This document shows, one piece after another, positions 53,243 to 62,460 of a stretch of DNA of 64,000 nucleotides (positions within the stretch are counted from its first letter, which is position 1; the number at the start of each line of letters is the position of its first letter). The DNA comes from an uncultured Christensenellaceae bacterium (GTDB lineage: Bacteria; Bacillota; Clostridia; Christensenellales; UBA3700): positions 1 through 64,000 of the forward strand of contig CALWBV010000007.1 in the NCBI GenBank assembly GCA_944376205.1. Direction: 5' to 3'. The notes under the pieces were generated by a model. The model was given only the letters and a program-made list of their open reading frames with translations. It was not told where the DNA came from and ran no database searches. The translations under genes were made by a program, and so were the position numbers.

Positions 53243-54253
53243 TTAGCAAATCTCGCTGAGTTTTACGGGTCTGCCCTCTTGCAAAGACTTCTTTGCGGCT
53301 ACTCCGATAACTACCGCTTGCAAACCGTCCTCGATGCTTACGGGCACGGGCTTATCATTGACGATACAGTCGATAAACTGACTGATTTCGTTGACGTATG
53401 CCTGCATATATCTCTCGAGGAAGAAAAGCAAAGGCTTCTCTGCCGTTACGCCGTCTGCATTGGAGATTACTGCGTTGGATGCGCTGTCGTTGGCAATAGC
53501 AACCTGACCGAGTTCGCCGAAAGCTTCCGCTCTTTGGTCATAGCCGTAGCTTGCACGTCTGCAATTGTCGATGACTGCCAAAGCGCCGCTCTTAAGACGC
53601 ATTGTAATGACTGCCGTATCTATATCTCCCGCTTCGCCTATAGCCTTATCTACCATAACGCCGCCCATAGCGAATACGCTCTCGACTTCGTCGCCAGACA
53701 GATATCTTACCATATCGAAATCGTGAATGGTCATATCGAGGAAGATACCGCCGCTGACTTTAATGTACGATACGGGGGGAGCTGCAGGGTCCCTGGAGCA
53801 AATCTTGAGCACGTTGAGCGTGCCGATCTTGCCTGCTTCCACAGCGTCTCTGACAGCTTTGAAGTTGTGGTCGAAACGACGGTTGAAACCTACCTGATAT
53901 TTTACCTTCGAGTCGGCAAGAGCTTTTTTAACTTCGAGAATCTTGTCGATATCGTGATCGACAGGCTTTTCGCAGAATACGTGTTTTCCTGCCTTGATAG
54001 CTTCGATGGATATAGGAGCGTGCGTATCCGTGGACGAACAAATCAATACGGCGTCGATAGACTTGTCACCCAAAATGTCGTGATAGTCCTTTGTCGTCTT
54101 TTCAACGCCCATACCTTTGAGCCACTTTTCGGTGTCTTCGTTCATAAAAGGATCAGCTACGGTCTTGACCGTTGCGCCCTTGACGTAACACGTGATTGAT
54201 TCGCAGTGTACCTTACCGATACGGCCTGCGCCGATGATACCTATGTTTATCAT
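53243..54253 (-). CDS. iolG: inositol 2-dehydrogenase
   Basis: 336 residues, Gfo/Idh/MocA family. The Rossmann motif GAGRIGKVH lies at the start, EKPVDHD is the family lysine motif (catalytic K), and HDFDMVRYL carries the second catalytic pair. It oxidises myo-inositol to scyllo-inosose with NAD+. Placed by its position as last gene of a complete iol operon. AGAGGT precedes the ATG. Confidence 0.92.
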   Translation of the reverse strand: MINIGIIGAGRIGKVHCESITCYVKGATVKTVADPFMNEDTEKWLKGMGVEKTTKDYHDILGDKSIDAVLICSSTDTHAPISIEAIKAGKHVFCEKPVDHDIDKILEVKKALADSKVKYQVGFNRRFDHNFKAVRDAVEAGKIGTLNVLKICSRDPAAPPVSYIKVSGGIFLDMTIHDFDMVRYLSGDEVESVFAMGGVMVDKAIGEAGDIDTAVITMRLKSGALAVIDNCRRASYGYDQRAEAFGELGQVAIANDSASNAVISNADGVTAEKPLLFFLERYMQAYVNEISQFIDCIVNDKPVPVSIEDGLQAVVIGVAAKKSLQEGRPVKLSEIC

Positions 54254-54301
54254 AATTTACCTCTTTTCCTTAAACTTTATAATTGATATTTACTCGCAGT
54301 T

Positions 54302-54321
54302 GCGTACGGTCTTCCCGTACG
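54302..54321 (-). other. intercistronic hairpin between iolA and iolG
   Basis: GCGTACGG and CCGTACGC pair around a 5-nt loop in the 101-bp gap. There is no T-run in the operon direction, so it is more likely an mRNA processing or stability element. Confidence 0.5.
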
Positions 54322-54354
54322 CAGACTTTAATTTTTTATTGTCCTATACGCTTA

Positions 54355-55863
54355 TCAGATCGTTCCGTCCCAGGTAGAAACCTTGGTAGACTTTGCTTCG
54401 TGCTCGTCAAACCAGTGAGTAGTAACCGTCTTGCTGTCGGTGTAGAACTTGAAGCTGTCTCTGCCCAGACAGTGCAAATCGCCGAAGAAGGAATTCTTGT
54501 GTCCGGTAAAGGAGAATACTCCTACAGGCACGGGAATACCTACGTTTACGCCTACCATGCCGCCGTCGGTATTGCGCACGAATTCTCTTGCGTAATATCC
54601 GTTTTGAGTATAGATTACAGAGCCGTTTGCAAAGGGGTTTGCGTTCATGACCGCAAGACCTTCTTCAAACGTCTTGACTCTCTTGATACAGAGTACGGGT
54701 CCGAAAATTTCTCTCGTGCCTACCGTCATTTCGCTCGTTACGTTGTCGAGAATCGTGGGTCCGAGATAGAAGCCCTTTTCATATCCCTTGACAACCGTAT
54801 TTCTGCCGTCGAGTACGAGTTTTGCGCCCTCGTCTATACCTTTTTGGATCCAGTCGCAAACGCTCTTTTTGTGTTCTGCGCTATATACGGGACCGAGTTT
54901 AGTCGTCTTGTCGTAAGCGGGACCGACTTTTATATCCTTGGCAAGCGCTACGAGTTTGTCGACGAGTTTGTCGGCTATACTCTCCTGAACTACCGCAACA
55001 GGCAAAGCCATACATCTTTCGCCTGCGCAGCCGTATGTAGCATTTATGATTCCCGCAGCCGTTCTGTCGAGTGCGGCGTCTTCGAGTACGAGGGCGTGGT
55101 TTTTAGCCTCGCAAAGACACTGTACTCTCTTTCCGTACTTCGCAGCCGTCTCGTAAATATATCTACCTACCGTCGTCGAACCTACGAACGTAATACCTAC
55201 TACCTTGGGATTTGCAATGAGTTCCTGCGTATCGTTACGGTCGCAGCTTACGATATTGAGAACGCCGTCGGGAAGTCCTGCTTCTCTGTAAAGTTCTGCA
55301 ATTCTCAACGAAGTCATAGGCGTAGCGCCTGCAACCTTCAGTACGATTGCGTTACCGCAAGCAATACATACGGGAGCCATCCAGCCCATAGGTATCATAG
55401 CGGGGAAGTTGAAAGGAGCTATACCGACGAATACGCCCATGGACTCACGGTAAAGCACTGTGTCATAGCCTGTGGAAGCGTCCATAAGACTCTCGCCCTG
55501 CAACAGCGAAGGCATGGAAAGCGCAAGCTCCGTACCCTCTTTTGCTTTGAGAATATCGCCCTTGCTCTCTTCCCAGTTTTTGCCGTGCTCGGTAGCGCAA
55601 AGTTCGGTAAGTTCGTCCATATGCTCGACGAGAAGATCTCTCAACTTGTAAAGCACTTGCACTCTTTTGATAACAGGTACTCTCGACCATTTCTTGTATG
55701 CTTCCTGCGCATTGTCGATAACTTTGCTTACTTCAGCCGTGGTACATCTGGGCATCTGCGCAATTTGTTCGCCCGTAGAGGGATTGAATACGGGATAGAA
55801 TTTATCCGTAGTAGACTGTACAAACTCGTTGTTGGTAAAATATCCGAGTGTCTTGATTGCCAT
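54355..55863 (-). CDS. iolA: methylmalonate/malonate-semialdehyde dehydrogenase (CoA-acylating)
   Basis: 502 residues, aldehyde dehydrogenase superfamily of the MMSDH class. PFNFPAMIPMGW, GSTTVGRYIY and GCAGERCMALPVAV (catalytic Cys in GERCMA) are diagnostic. In this pathway it turns malonate semialdehyde into acetyl-CoA and CO2 with NAD+ and CoA. AAGGAGA precedes the ATG. Confidence 0.95.
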   Translation of the reverse strand: MAIKTLGYFTNNEFVQSTTDKFYPVFNPSTGEQIAQMPRCTTAEVSKVIDNAQEAYKKWSRVPVIKRVQVLYKLRDLLVEHMDELTELCATEHGKNWEESKGDILKAKEGTELALSMPSLLQGESLMDASTGYDTVLYRESMGVFVGIAPFNFPAMIPMGWMAPVCIACGNAIVLKVAGATPMTSLRIAELYREAGLPDGVLNIVSCDRNDTQELIANPKVVGITFVGSTTVGRYIYETAAKYGKRVQCLCEAKNHALVLEDAALDRTAAGIINATYGCAGERCMALPVAVVQESIADKLVDKLVALAKDIKVGPAYDKTTKLGPVYSAEHKKSVCDWIQKGIDEGAKLVLDGRNTVVKGYEKGFYLGPTILDNVTSEMTVGTREIFGPVLCIKRVKTFEEGLAVMNANPFANGSVIYTQNGYYAREFVRNTDGGMVGVNVGIPVPVGVFSFTGHKNSFFGDLHCLGRDSFKFYTDSKTVTTHWFDEHEAKSTKVSTWDGTI

Positions 55864-55902
55864 AATTAATTTCTCCTTTATCTGTATATGTGATATAAAT
55901 AA

Positions 55903-56796
55903 TTAAATTTTTGCTGTTTTTCTGATATAGTCTCTCGCCTTGAGCGCATACTCGAAGGGATTTGCCTTTGCAGGGTCCTGTTCTGCCTCGACGATCATCC
56001 AGCCTTCATAGCCGCTCTTATCGAGCACGTCGAACACGGGAGTAAACTCTATACAGCCGTCTCCGGGTACCGTAAACGCTCCTTCTCTTACGCCTTGCAA
56101 GAACGAGAGTTTTTCTTTCTTGACTTTTTCGACTACCTCGGGGCGAATGTCCTTGAGGTGTACGTGCGCTATACGTTTCGCATACTTATTAAGCACGGCA
56201 AGATAATCCTGTCCGCAGTATGCAAGGTGTCCCGTATCGTACAGAAGCGCAAATTTGTCGGGATCGGTCATGTCCATCATTCTGTCGATTTCTTCCGCCG
56301 TCTGCACGACTGTACCCATATGGTGATGATATACGAGTCTGATACCCATTGAATTGGCAATTTCGCCAAGTCTGTTCATTCCGTCTGCAAACTTTTTCCA
56401 CTCACTGTCATTCATGACGTATTTAGCGTCGAATACGGGAGTGTTCATTTGACCTTGTATGCTGTAACTCTGTTCGGAAGCGCCTATTCTCGTTGCTCCC
56501 ATAGCTTTCAAAAAGTTGCACTGCGCAATGAAATCTTTCTCGACTTTTTCCATAGGCTCAGTGAGCACAAACGAAGAAAACCATTGATTTGCTATCTTGA
56601 GTCCCCTCATATCCAGCGCCTTTTTAAGCACTTTAGTATCTTTGGGATATTTGTTGCCGACTTCACAGCCCTCGAAGCCTGCCAGCGCCATTTCGCTTAC
56701 GCACTGTTCGAAGGTATTTTCGCTGCCCAAATCGGGCATGTCGTCATTTGTCCAGGCAATGGGTGCAATACCCAGCTTGATTTTTTTGTTGTCCAT
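55903..56796 (-). CDS. iolE: inosose dehydratase
   Basis: 297 residues with the xylose-isomerase-like TIM barrel. LGIAPIAWTNDDMPDLG is the typical IolE start, LLYDTGHLAYCG and HVHLKDIRP hold metal ligands. It dehydrates scyllo-inosose to a trihydroxycyclohexane-dione. It sits between iolD and iolA. Confidence 0.95.
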   Translation of the reverse strand: MDNKKIKLGIAPIAWTNDDMPDLGSENTFEQCVSEMALAGFEGCEVGNKYPKDTKVLKKALDMRGLKIANQWFSSFVLTEPMEKVEKDFIAQCNFLKAMGATRIGASEQSYSIQGQMNTPVFDAKYVMNDSEWKKFADGMNRLGEIANSMGIRLVYHHHMGTVVQTAEEIDRMMDMTDPDKFALLYDTGHLAYCGQDYLAVLNKYAKRIAHVHLKDIRPEVVEKVKKEKLSFLQGVREGAFTVPGDGCIEFTPVFDVLDKSGYEGWMIVEAEQDPAKANPFEYALKARDYIRKTAKI

Positions 56797-56813
56797 AATT
56801 TTCCGCCTTTTAA

Positions 56814-58736
56814 TTAATATCTTCTTGCTTTTTCAAGCATTTTTTGTTTTGCTTCAAGCGCATCCTTTTGCGCCTTTGTGCGTGGATTCTGCGTAACGCC
56901 TACGTTCCACCAGCCGTCGTAACCGTGCGTCATGGACTTGGGCAATACCTTGATGTCGATGAGTACCGAATTTTCCTGTTTGAGACTGTCTTCTATAGCC
57001 GCACGGAGTTCTTCTTCGTTGTGTGCGGTATAAGTGGTAAAGCCGTAACCCTTTGCACTCATTGCATAGTCGATATTCATAAACTTGCCCTTGCGTATAG
57101 GAGCGTTGCCGTTGCGGTAGCGCAATTCCGTACACAAGCTGTCGATGCCCTGTCCCATCTGCAAATTGTTGATACAACCGAAAGATGCGTTGTCAAACAG
57201 CATAACGTTGATTTTAAGACCTTCCTGCAATGCCGTAACCATCTCGGTATGCATCATCAGATAACTTCCGTCGCCTACCATTGCATAGACTTCTCTTTCG
57301 GGGAATGCTATCTTACAGCCGAGACTGCCTGCTATCTCGTAACCCATGCAAGAATAACCGTATTCCATATTGTAGCTGTCTTTGCAATCGCTCGTCCACA
57401 TTCTCTGCAAATCTCCGGGAAGGCTTCCCGACGAACCGATAACTATTGCGTCCGAAGGGATAAGTTCTCTTATTATGCCTATCGCAGTAGTCTGCGCCAT
57501 AGCTCCGCCGTGTTCTTTGATAAAGTTTTGAACTACGTCTGGCATATGCTCGTCTATCTCGGGCTTATAGTCTTTTCCTACGCTGATATGCGTAAGTCTG
57601 TCCATCTCTTTTGCCCACGCTTTTTTAGCTTTTTCGATTTCGCCCTTATATGCGGTAACATAACCGTCGAGTTTTTTGTCAAGCGCTTCTATACCTGCTT
57701 TTGCGTCACCGACGGCTTTGATTGCATCGAGTTTGCCGGCGTGGAAAGGCGACATATTGAGCGTAACGACTTTTTTATCGGCATAGAGTGACTTGGATGC
57801 CGTCGTAAAGTCTGTAAATCTCGTGCCCACCGCAATTATGAGGTCGCACGCCTTTGCAAGCGTATTCGCACTGCTGTTGCCCGTTACTCCGAGACCGCCC
57901 GCATTGAGTGCGTGAGAAGACTTTATCGCCGTCTTGCCGGCCTGCGTTTCGCAGAAAGGAATGTTGTGCTTTTCGCAGAATGCAGCTACGCTTTCGCCCG
58001 CTTCGCTGTACTTGACGCCGCCGCCTACGATAAGCAAAGGTTTCTTGCTTGCCTTGATACTCTCGGCAAGATCGTTGAGCTCCTCTTCAACGGGCACGGG
58101 ACGAGTGATTCTGTTGACTCTCTTTTTGAAAAAGTCAACGGGATAATCGTAACACTCTCCCTGTACGTCCTGCGGAAGCGCCAACGCAACCGCACCCGTA
58201 TGCGCAGGATCGAGCAAAACTCTCATTGCGTTGATAAGTGCGCTCATGACCTGTTCGGGACGGTTGATTCTGTCAAAGTATCTCGTGACCGCCTTGTAAG
58301 CGTCGTTTGTCGTGATCATAGGATTGTATGTATGTTCTATCTGCTGAAGTACTGGGTCGGGCTGTCTGGTCGCAAACGTGTCGCCGCACAACAACAAAAG
58401 AGGTATGTTGTTTGCCGTAGCCGTGCCTGCCGCAGTTATCATATTGGCAGAGCCGGGTCCTATCGAGGATACGCAAGGCATGATTTTACGTCTGTTGTTT
58501 TGCTTGGCGTATGCCGTAGCCGCCTGTGCCATACCCTGTTCGTTTTTACCCTGATAAACCTTGAGCGAATGTTTGCCCATAGACAAAGCCTCGCCCACGC
58601 CGAGTACACAGCCGTGTCCGAATATAGTGAATACGCCTTCGACAAACTTTTCTTCCTTGCCGTCGAATTCAACGTATTGATTATCCAAAAATCTGACGAT
58701 TGCCTCGCCAACGCTCATTCTTTCCGTCTTTATCAT
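56814..58736 (-). CDS. iolD: trihydroxycyclohexane-1,2-dione hydrolase (TPP-dependent)
   Basis: 640 residues, the IolD size. TPP enzyme architecture: N-terminal Pyr domain, central domain (LLIVGGGVKYSEAG), and C-terminal PP domain with GDGSYLMMHTEMVTALQEG followed by NVMLFDN for Mg-TPP binding. It opens the ring to 5-deoxy-glucuronate. The stop-to-start gap with iolE is 17 bp. Confidence 0.96.
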   Translation of the reverse strand: MIKTERMSVGEAIVRFLDNQYVEFDGKEEKFVEGVFTIFGHGCVLGVGEALSMGKHSLKVYQGKNEQGMAQAATAYAKQNNRRKIMPCVSSIGPGSANMITAAGTATANNIPLLLLCGDTFATRQPDPVLQQIEHTYNPMITTNDAYKAVTRYFDRINRPEQVMSALINAMRVLLDPAHTGAVALALPQDVQGECYDYPVDFFKKRVNRITRPVPVEEELNDLAESIKASKKPLLIVGGGVKYSEAGESVAAFCEKHNIPFCETQAGKTAIKSSHALNAGGLGVTGNSSANTLAKACDLIIAVGTRFTDFTTASKSLYADKKVVTLNMSPFHAGKLDAIKAVGDAKAGIEALDKKLDGYVTAYKGEIEKAKKAWAKEMDRLTHISVGKDYKPEIDEHMPDVVQNFIKEHGGAMAQTTAIGIIRELIPSDAIVIGSSGSLPGDLQRMWTSDCKDSYNMEYGYSCMGYEIAGSLGCKIAFPEREVYAMVGDGSYLMMHTEMVTALQEGLKINVMLFDNASFGCINNLQMGQGIDSLCTELRYRNGNAPIRKGKFMNIDYAMSAKGYGFTTYTAHNEEELRAAIEDSLKQENSVLIDIKVLPKSMTHGYDGWWNVGVTQNPRTKAQKDALEAKQKMLEKARRY

Positions 58737-58754
58737 AATTTGCTCCTTAAAAGA

Positions 58755-59525
58755 TTATTTCTCCCAATATTCGTATCTGGGGTCAACTATTCTCGTCTTG
58801 TCCCAAGGATTTCCGTCGAGATGTCTTATCATCCAACAACAATACATCGGATATCCGGGCGCCGTAACCTGTACGTGCGTTTTGCCGCCGGGGAAACAAC
58901 CTACGCAACCGTCGACAACGGTATGAGGTTCCATTTCGCCGATAAAGCAAGCGCCGAAAGCCTCGGGAGTCGTCATCTTGTAATAATATACCTCGGGTTG
59001 AGGATGCGAGTGAGGAAGATAGCTCCACCATCTGCCCTGTCTGGCAAGCACTTCGCCTACAACGAGATTGGAATAGGGCGCATTCGAATAGTCAAAGATA
59101 GTGTTGACGTCTCTTACCGCCGTATTTTCCCACAGTCCCTCGCAAGACACGCTTCTTATGACGTCTTTTTTGTCGTAGAATTTAGCGGGGAAAACTCTGT
59201 CGTTTGTCGTAGCCAGATAAATTATCTCGCTGTCCTTGAATGCCTTGACTGTGATCGTATTGCCCTTGCAAACGTGCATGCATATAGGCAAATCGTCGAA
59301 TACTCCGCTTCTCTCGCCCTTGCCGACGAGATCGCCGCAACTCATCTCCACTCCGCCTTCGGTGAGAAGTACGCACATCTCTTTTTGTTTTTCGCTGTAA
59401 CTCACGCTCTTGCCTGCCGCAATTTTTACGACGAGGATATCCATGAGCATATCCTTATTTTTGCCGTCCATTCTTGTCAGGGTCTTGACGCCCTGCTTGT
59501 TGAATTTAGGATAATTAAAAGCCAT
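58755..59525 (-). CDS. iolB: 5-deoxy-glucuronate isomerase
   Basis: 256 residues with the KduI/IolB double-cupin fold. SHPQPEVYYYKM and EMEPHTVVDGCVGCFPGGKTH are signature metal-site stretches. It isomerises 5-deoxy-glucuronate to 2-deoxy-5-keto-gluconate. GGAGG precedes the ATG. iolD follows after 18 bp. Confidence 0.95.
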   Translation of the reverse strand: MAFNYPKFNKQGVKTLTRMDGKNKDMLMDILVVKIAAGKSVSYSEKQKEMCVLLTEGGVEMSCGDLVGKGERSGVFDDLPICMHVCKGNTITVKAFKDSEIIYLATTNDRVFPAKFYDKKDVIRSVSCEGLWENTAVRDVNTIFDYSNAPYSNLVVGEVLARQGRWWSYLPHSHPQPEVYYYKMTTPEAFGACFIGEMEPHTVVDGCVGCFPGGKTHVQVTAPGYPMYCCWMIRHLDGNPWDKTRIVDPRYEYWEK

Positions 59526-59665
59526 TTTCGCCTCCTTGAAGTCATGCGTTTTGCAAAACTTATATGATATTTTCTCAAGTATGTTTCAACAACCCTAGAA
59601 AATATTCCGTCTTATATTTTAATAACGCTTTTTGTCGGTTATTACGCTTGAGGAATTTTTATGCT

Positions 59666-60682
59666 TCAACCTCTCGCTATCATATCGCCGAATTGTTTTT
59701 TCTCGTCAGCAATAAATTTTTCAAGTTCTTTAACGGTAGGCATAAACTCCGAACAGCCGTGTGCCGCAACAAGCATGGACGCCGAAGCTGAACCGAGTTC
59801 GAGACAATCCATGATTTCCTTGCCGTCGAAAAGTCCGTAAAGGAATGCCGAACCGTAACCGTCGCCGCCGCCAAACGACTTGAATGCAGTAACGGGGAAA
59901 GGTTTGATATTGTACTTTTGTCCGTCGAAGGTATGAGCCGTACTGCCCTTTTTGCCGTGTTTGATAATAACTATCTTTGCACGCTTTGAAAACCAATAGC
60001 CGGCCGTCTCTTCGTCATTCATCTGGGGTGCGAATATAGCCTGCGTGAGGTCGTATTCTTCTCTCGAACCCATGATGATGTCGGCATGTTCTGCCACAGC
60101 CGTATAGTAGACTGCGATTTCGTCTTTACTCTTCCAGTTGTAAGGTCTGTAATCTATATCGAAGATTATTCTCGTATTATTCTTTTCGGCAAGCTGCATA
60201 GCCTTGAGACAAGCTTCTCTCGAAGGACTTTGCGCAAGCGCAGTACCCGATATAAGGAGCGCTTTGGCGCTTGCTACATATTCCTCGTCGACGTCGTCGG
60301 GAGAAAGCATGAGATCTGCGATACCGTCACGGTACATCAAAATACTGCTCTCCGTGGGAGAAAGTATCTCTGTAAACGTAAGTCCGAGTTTTTCGCCGTT
60401 TTTTGCTCTCGTAACGTGAGATACGTCAATGCCTTCGTCGGCAAAAAACTTCGTGACGTAATCTCCGAACTGATCGTCGGACACCTTGCCGATAAAGCCT
60501 ACCTTTTTGCCGAGTCTTGCAAGACCTACCGCAACGTTTGCAGGCGATCCGCCGAGATATTTGCGGTATTCTTTGCTCTCTGACAAAGGCTTGAAATAGT
60601 CAAGCGGATTGAAGTCTATGGCAATTCTGCCTACGGCAATCAAATCCAGTTTTTTGTTGTTTTCAAAGGTAACGTATTGCAT
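59666..60682 (-). CDS. iolC: 5-dehydro-2-deoxygluconokinase
   Basis: 338 residues, PfkB family: YLGGSPANVAVGLARLG near the start and SFGGGDGYGSAFLYG (catalytic Asp) near the end. It phosphorylates 2-deoxy-5-keto-gluconate. The ATG at 60682 has GAGGTGG five bases upstream; the frame opens four codons earlier at a TTG with no site. A gap of 140 bp precedes iolB. Confidence 0.94.
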   Translation of the reverse strand: MQYVTFENNKKLDLIAVGRIAIDFNPLDYFKPLSESKEYRKYLGGSPANVAVGLARLGKKVGFIGKVSDDQFGDYVTKFFADEGIDVSHVTRAKNGEKLGLTFTEILSPTESSILMYRDGIADLMLSPDDVDEEYVASAKALLISGTALAQSPSREACLKAMQLAEKNNTRIIFDIDYRPYNWKSKDEIAVYYTAVAEHADIIMGSREEYDLTQAIFAPQMNDEETAGYWFSKRAKIVIIKHGKKGSTAHTFDGQKYNIKPFPVTAFKSFGGGDGYGSAFLYGLFDGKEIMDCLELGSASASMLVAAHGCSEFMPTVKELEKFIADEKKQFGDMIARG

Positions 60683-60768
60683 TTTCCACCTCAATTATTA
60701 ATTCCCCGAATCGGGCTTGTTGTCATATAATATATAATATAAGTAATAATTAATATTATTTATAATTA

Positions 60769-60803
60769 TTTATACAATTTACATAAGGCTTAAATTGTAT
60801 AAA
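60769..60803. repeat. palindrome with 13-bp perfect arms (copy B of a dispersed element)
   Basis: TTTATACAATTTA and TAAATTGTATAAA flank CATAAGGCT. The 29-bp core differs by one base from the copy at 20506-20534. It lies in the 192-bp gap between iolJ and iolC, where it could affect the mRNA or bind a protein. Confidence 0.75.
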
Positions 60804-60874
60804 TAAAGGCTTTTGCATGCGTATGCGCACGTAAGAATTCTCTTTTTAGCGCCAAACGCACGACAGATTGTAGT

Positions 60875-61705
60875 CTATGCGTTAGGCTCGCAAAGATTGA
60901 TTATCCTCTCGGCGACTTCCTGCACGGCTTTAATGGCAAACGGCAGATATGTCTTGGGGTCGTATGTCGCACTCTTGTCGGCAAGCCCCTTTTTCAGTCC
61001 TTCTGTAAAAGCTTGTCTCAAATGAGTCGCAAAATTTATTTTGTTGATTCCTGCGGCTATGCAATCTCTTATTACTTCGTCGCTCAATCCGCTTGCGCCG
61101 TGCAGTACAAGAGGGATATCCACGCTTGCCGCAATCTCTTTTATTCTGTCAACGGCTATATGCGGAGTGCCCTTGTAAACTCCGTGCGCCGTGCCCACGC
61201 CTATCGCAAGACTGTCTACGCCCGTGAGTCTGACAAATTCTACCGCTTCTGCCACCTCGGTATATTTTATCTGTCCTTCGGTTTCTTCCTTTCCGCCTAT
61301 AGTACCGAGTTCTGCCTCGACGCTTACGCCGCTTTTGTGAGCAATCTCGACAACTTCTTTTGTGAGACTTACGTTTTTGTCGAAATCGAGCATGGAACCG
61401 TCAATCATAACTGACGTATATCCTGCTTCGATACATGCTTTGACTATATCTGTATCGCCGCCGTGATCGAGATGTATAGACACATCGGCGCCGCCTTTAT
61501 AAAGCGCACGCACAAGTGCGGAATATGTGGAAATACCGCCATACTTCAATGTACGGGGGATCGTCTGAACTATAAGAGATTTTCCTGTTGAACTCTGGGC
61601 AGCCAAAACACCCAAAACGCTTTCGAGATTATCTACGTTAAAAGCAGGCACGGCATAGCCTTCGCGCTTTGCCTTATCCAATAAAACTTTGTTGGTAACT
61701 AACAT
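60875..61705 (-). CDS. iolJ: 6-phospho-5-dehydro-2-deoxy-D-gluconate aldolase (class II aldolase)
   Basis: 277 residues, class II fructose-bisphosphate aldolase family. VPAFNVDN, HLDHGGD (zinc His and catalytic Asp), VEAELGTIGG and LVLHGASG are family motifs. Operon position indicates the IolJ reaction: dihydroxyacetone phosphate plus malonate semialdehyde. Start at the ATG at 61705 with GGGGAGA upstream; the longer frame to 61774 crosses the promoter. First gene of the operon. Confidence 0.9.
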   Translation of the reverse strand: MLVTNKVLLDKAKREGYAVPAFNVDNLESVLGVLAAQSSTGKSLIVQTIPRTLKYGGISTYSALVRALYKGGADVSIHLDHGGDTDIVKACIEAGYTSVMIDGSMLDFDKNVSLTKEVVEIAHKSGVSVEAELGTIGGKEETEGQIKYTEVAEAVEFVRLTGVDSLAIGVGTAHGVYKGTPHIAVDRIKEIAASVDIPLVLHGASGLSDEVIRDCIAAGINKINFATHLRQAFTEGLKKGLADKSATYDPKTYLPFAIKAVQEVAERIINLCEPNA

Positions 61706-61745
61706 AATTTCTCCCCGCAAACGGCAAACGCCGAAATACATTTTC

Positions 61746-61774
61746 ATTATACTATCTGACCACTTCAAAGTCAA
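61746..61774 (-). promoter_or_regulatory. iol operon promoter
   Basis: TTGACT (61769-61774), 17 bp, perfect TATAAT (61746-61751) on the minus strand. The predicted start is near 61739. No iolR or inositol transporter gene is in the window. Confidence 0.85.
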
Positions 61775-62005
61775 TACGAAAAACCAAATTTTTGCACCAA
61801 TTCGGATATATTAATTTTTATGCAGTTGATTTATAATAAATACAAATATATAGCCATTTTCGGCTTTTATTTTATGAAATATTATTGGTTTATCAAAAAA
61901 TCGCTTTTTATTTACCTATAAATTTTATGCTTTTTTGTCCATATTTTGCCGTTTTGTCCATATAATTTTTGAATTATAAACCCTATAAATTTGCTATTTG
62001 CAACA
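61775..62005. other. AT-rich intergenic region
   Basis: No gene seen. TTTTGTCCATAT occurs twice, at 61933-61944 and 61952-61963, a 19-bp period close upstream of the iol promoter region. It could be a binding site pair. Confidence 0.45.
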
Positions 62006-62035
62006 AAAAAAGACAACCGCCGTAATGCGGTTGTC
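62006..62035 (-). terminator. terminator of the TM2 gene
   Basis: GACAACCGC and GCGGTTGTC form a 9-bp stem (62012-62035), followed by seven T on the minus strand. Confidence 0.92.
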
Positions 62036-62061
62036 CTGGCTTTACACGATTTAAGAATATA

Positions 62062-62373
62062 TCAGTCTTTTATTTCGTCGACTGATTCGTCGCCGTTTGC
62101 CGAGTCATTCTCCGTCTTCGACTCGACGTCCGTGTAAGTATTGACGTCTTTAGGCAAATCATCGGGATTCATTGAGCAATATTTGGTAAGAAAAGTCTTT
62201 TCGTCGGATACAAGGTAAATTATTCCTTCGATAACTCCCACAATACAAGGAATTCCCGTCCAACTGAACAAAATACACAGAATACCTCTGCCTATCTTGC
62301 CCAGATAAAACTTGTGAGCACCCAAGCCGCCCAACAAAATGCCGAGCACCCCTGCGACAATTTTGCTTTTCAT
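62062..62373 (-). CDS. TM2 domain-containing membrane protein
   Basis: 103 residues. Two helices with GLGAHKFYLGKIGRGILCIL and the DxF-type turn mark the TM2 domain. A charged Asp/Glu-rich tail of about 35 residues follows. Role unknown in bacteria. GGGAGGGAG precedes the ATG. Own promoter and terminator. Confidence 0.9.
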   Translation of the reverse strand: MKSKIVAGVLGILLGGLGAHKFYLGKIGRGILCILFSWTGIPCIVGVIEGIIYLVSDEKTFLTKYCSMNPDDLPKDVNTYTDVESKTENDSANGDESVDEIKD

Positions 62374-62424
62374 AAGCTCCCTCCCAAATTTTCAGTTACT
62401 TGCACAATTATATTATGCAAATTC

Positions 62425-62453
62425 ACTATAACATAACTCATGCAGTGTGTCAA
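62425..62453 (-). promoter_or_regulatory. promoter of the TM2 gene
   Basis: TTGACA (62448-62453), 17 bp, TATAGT (62425-62430) on the minus strand. Confidence 0.78.
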
Positions 62454-62460
62454 TAACAGA

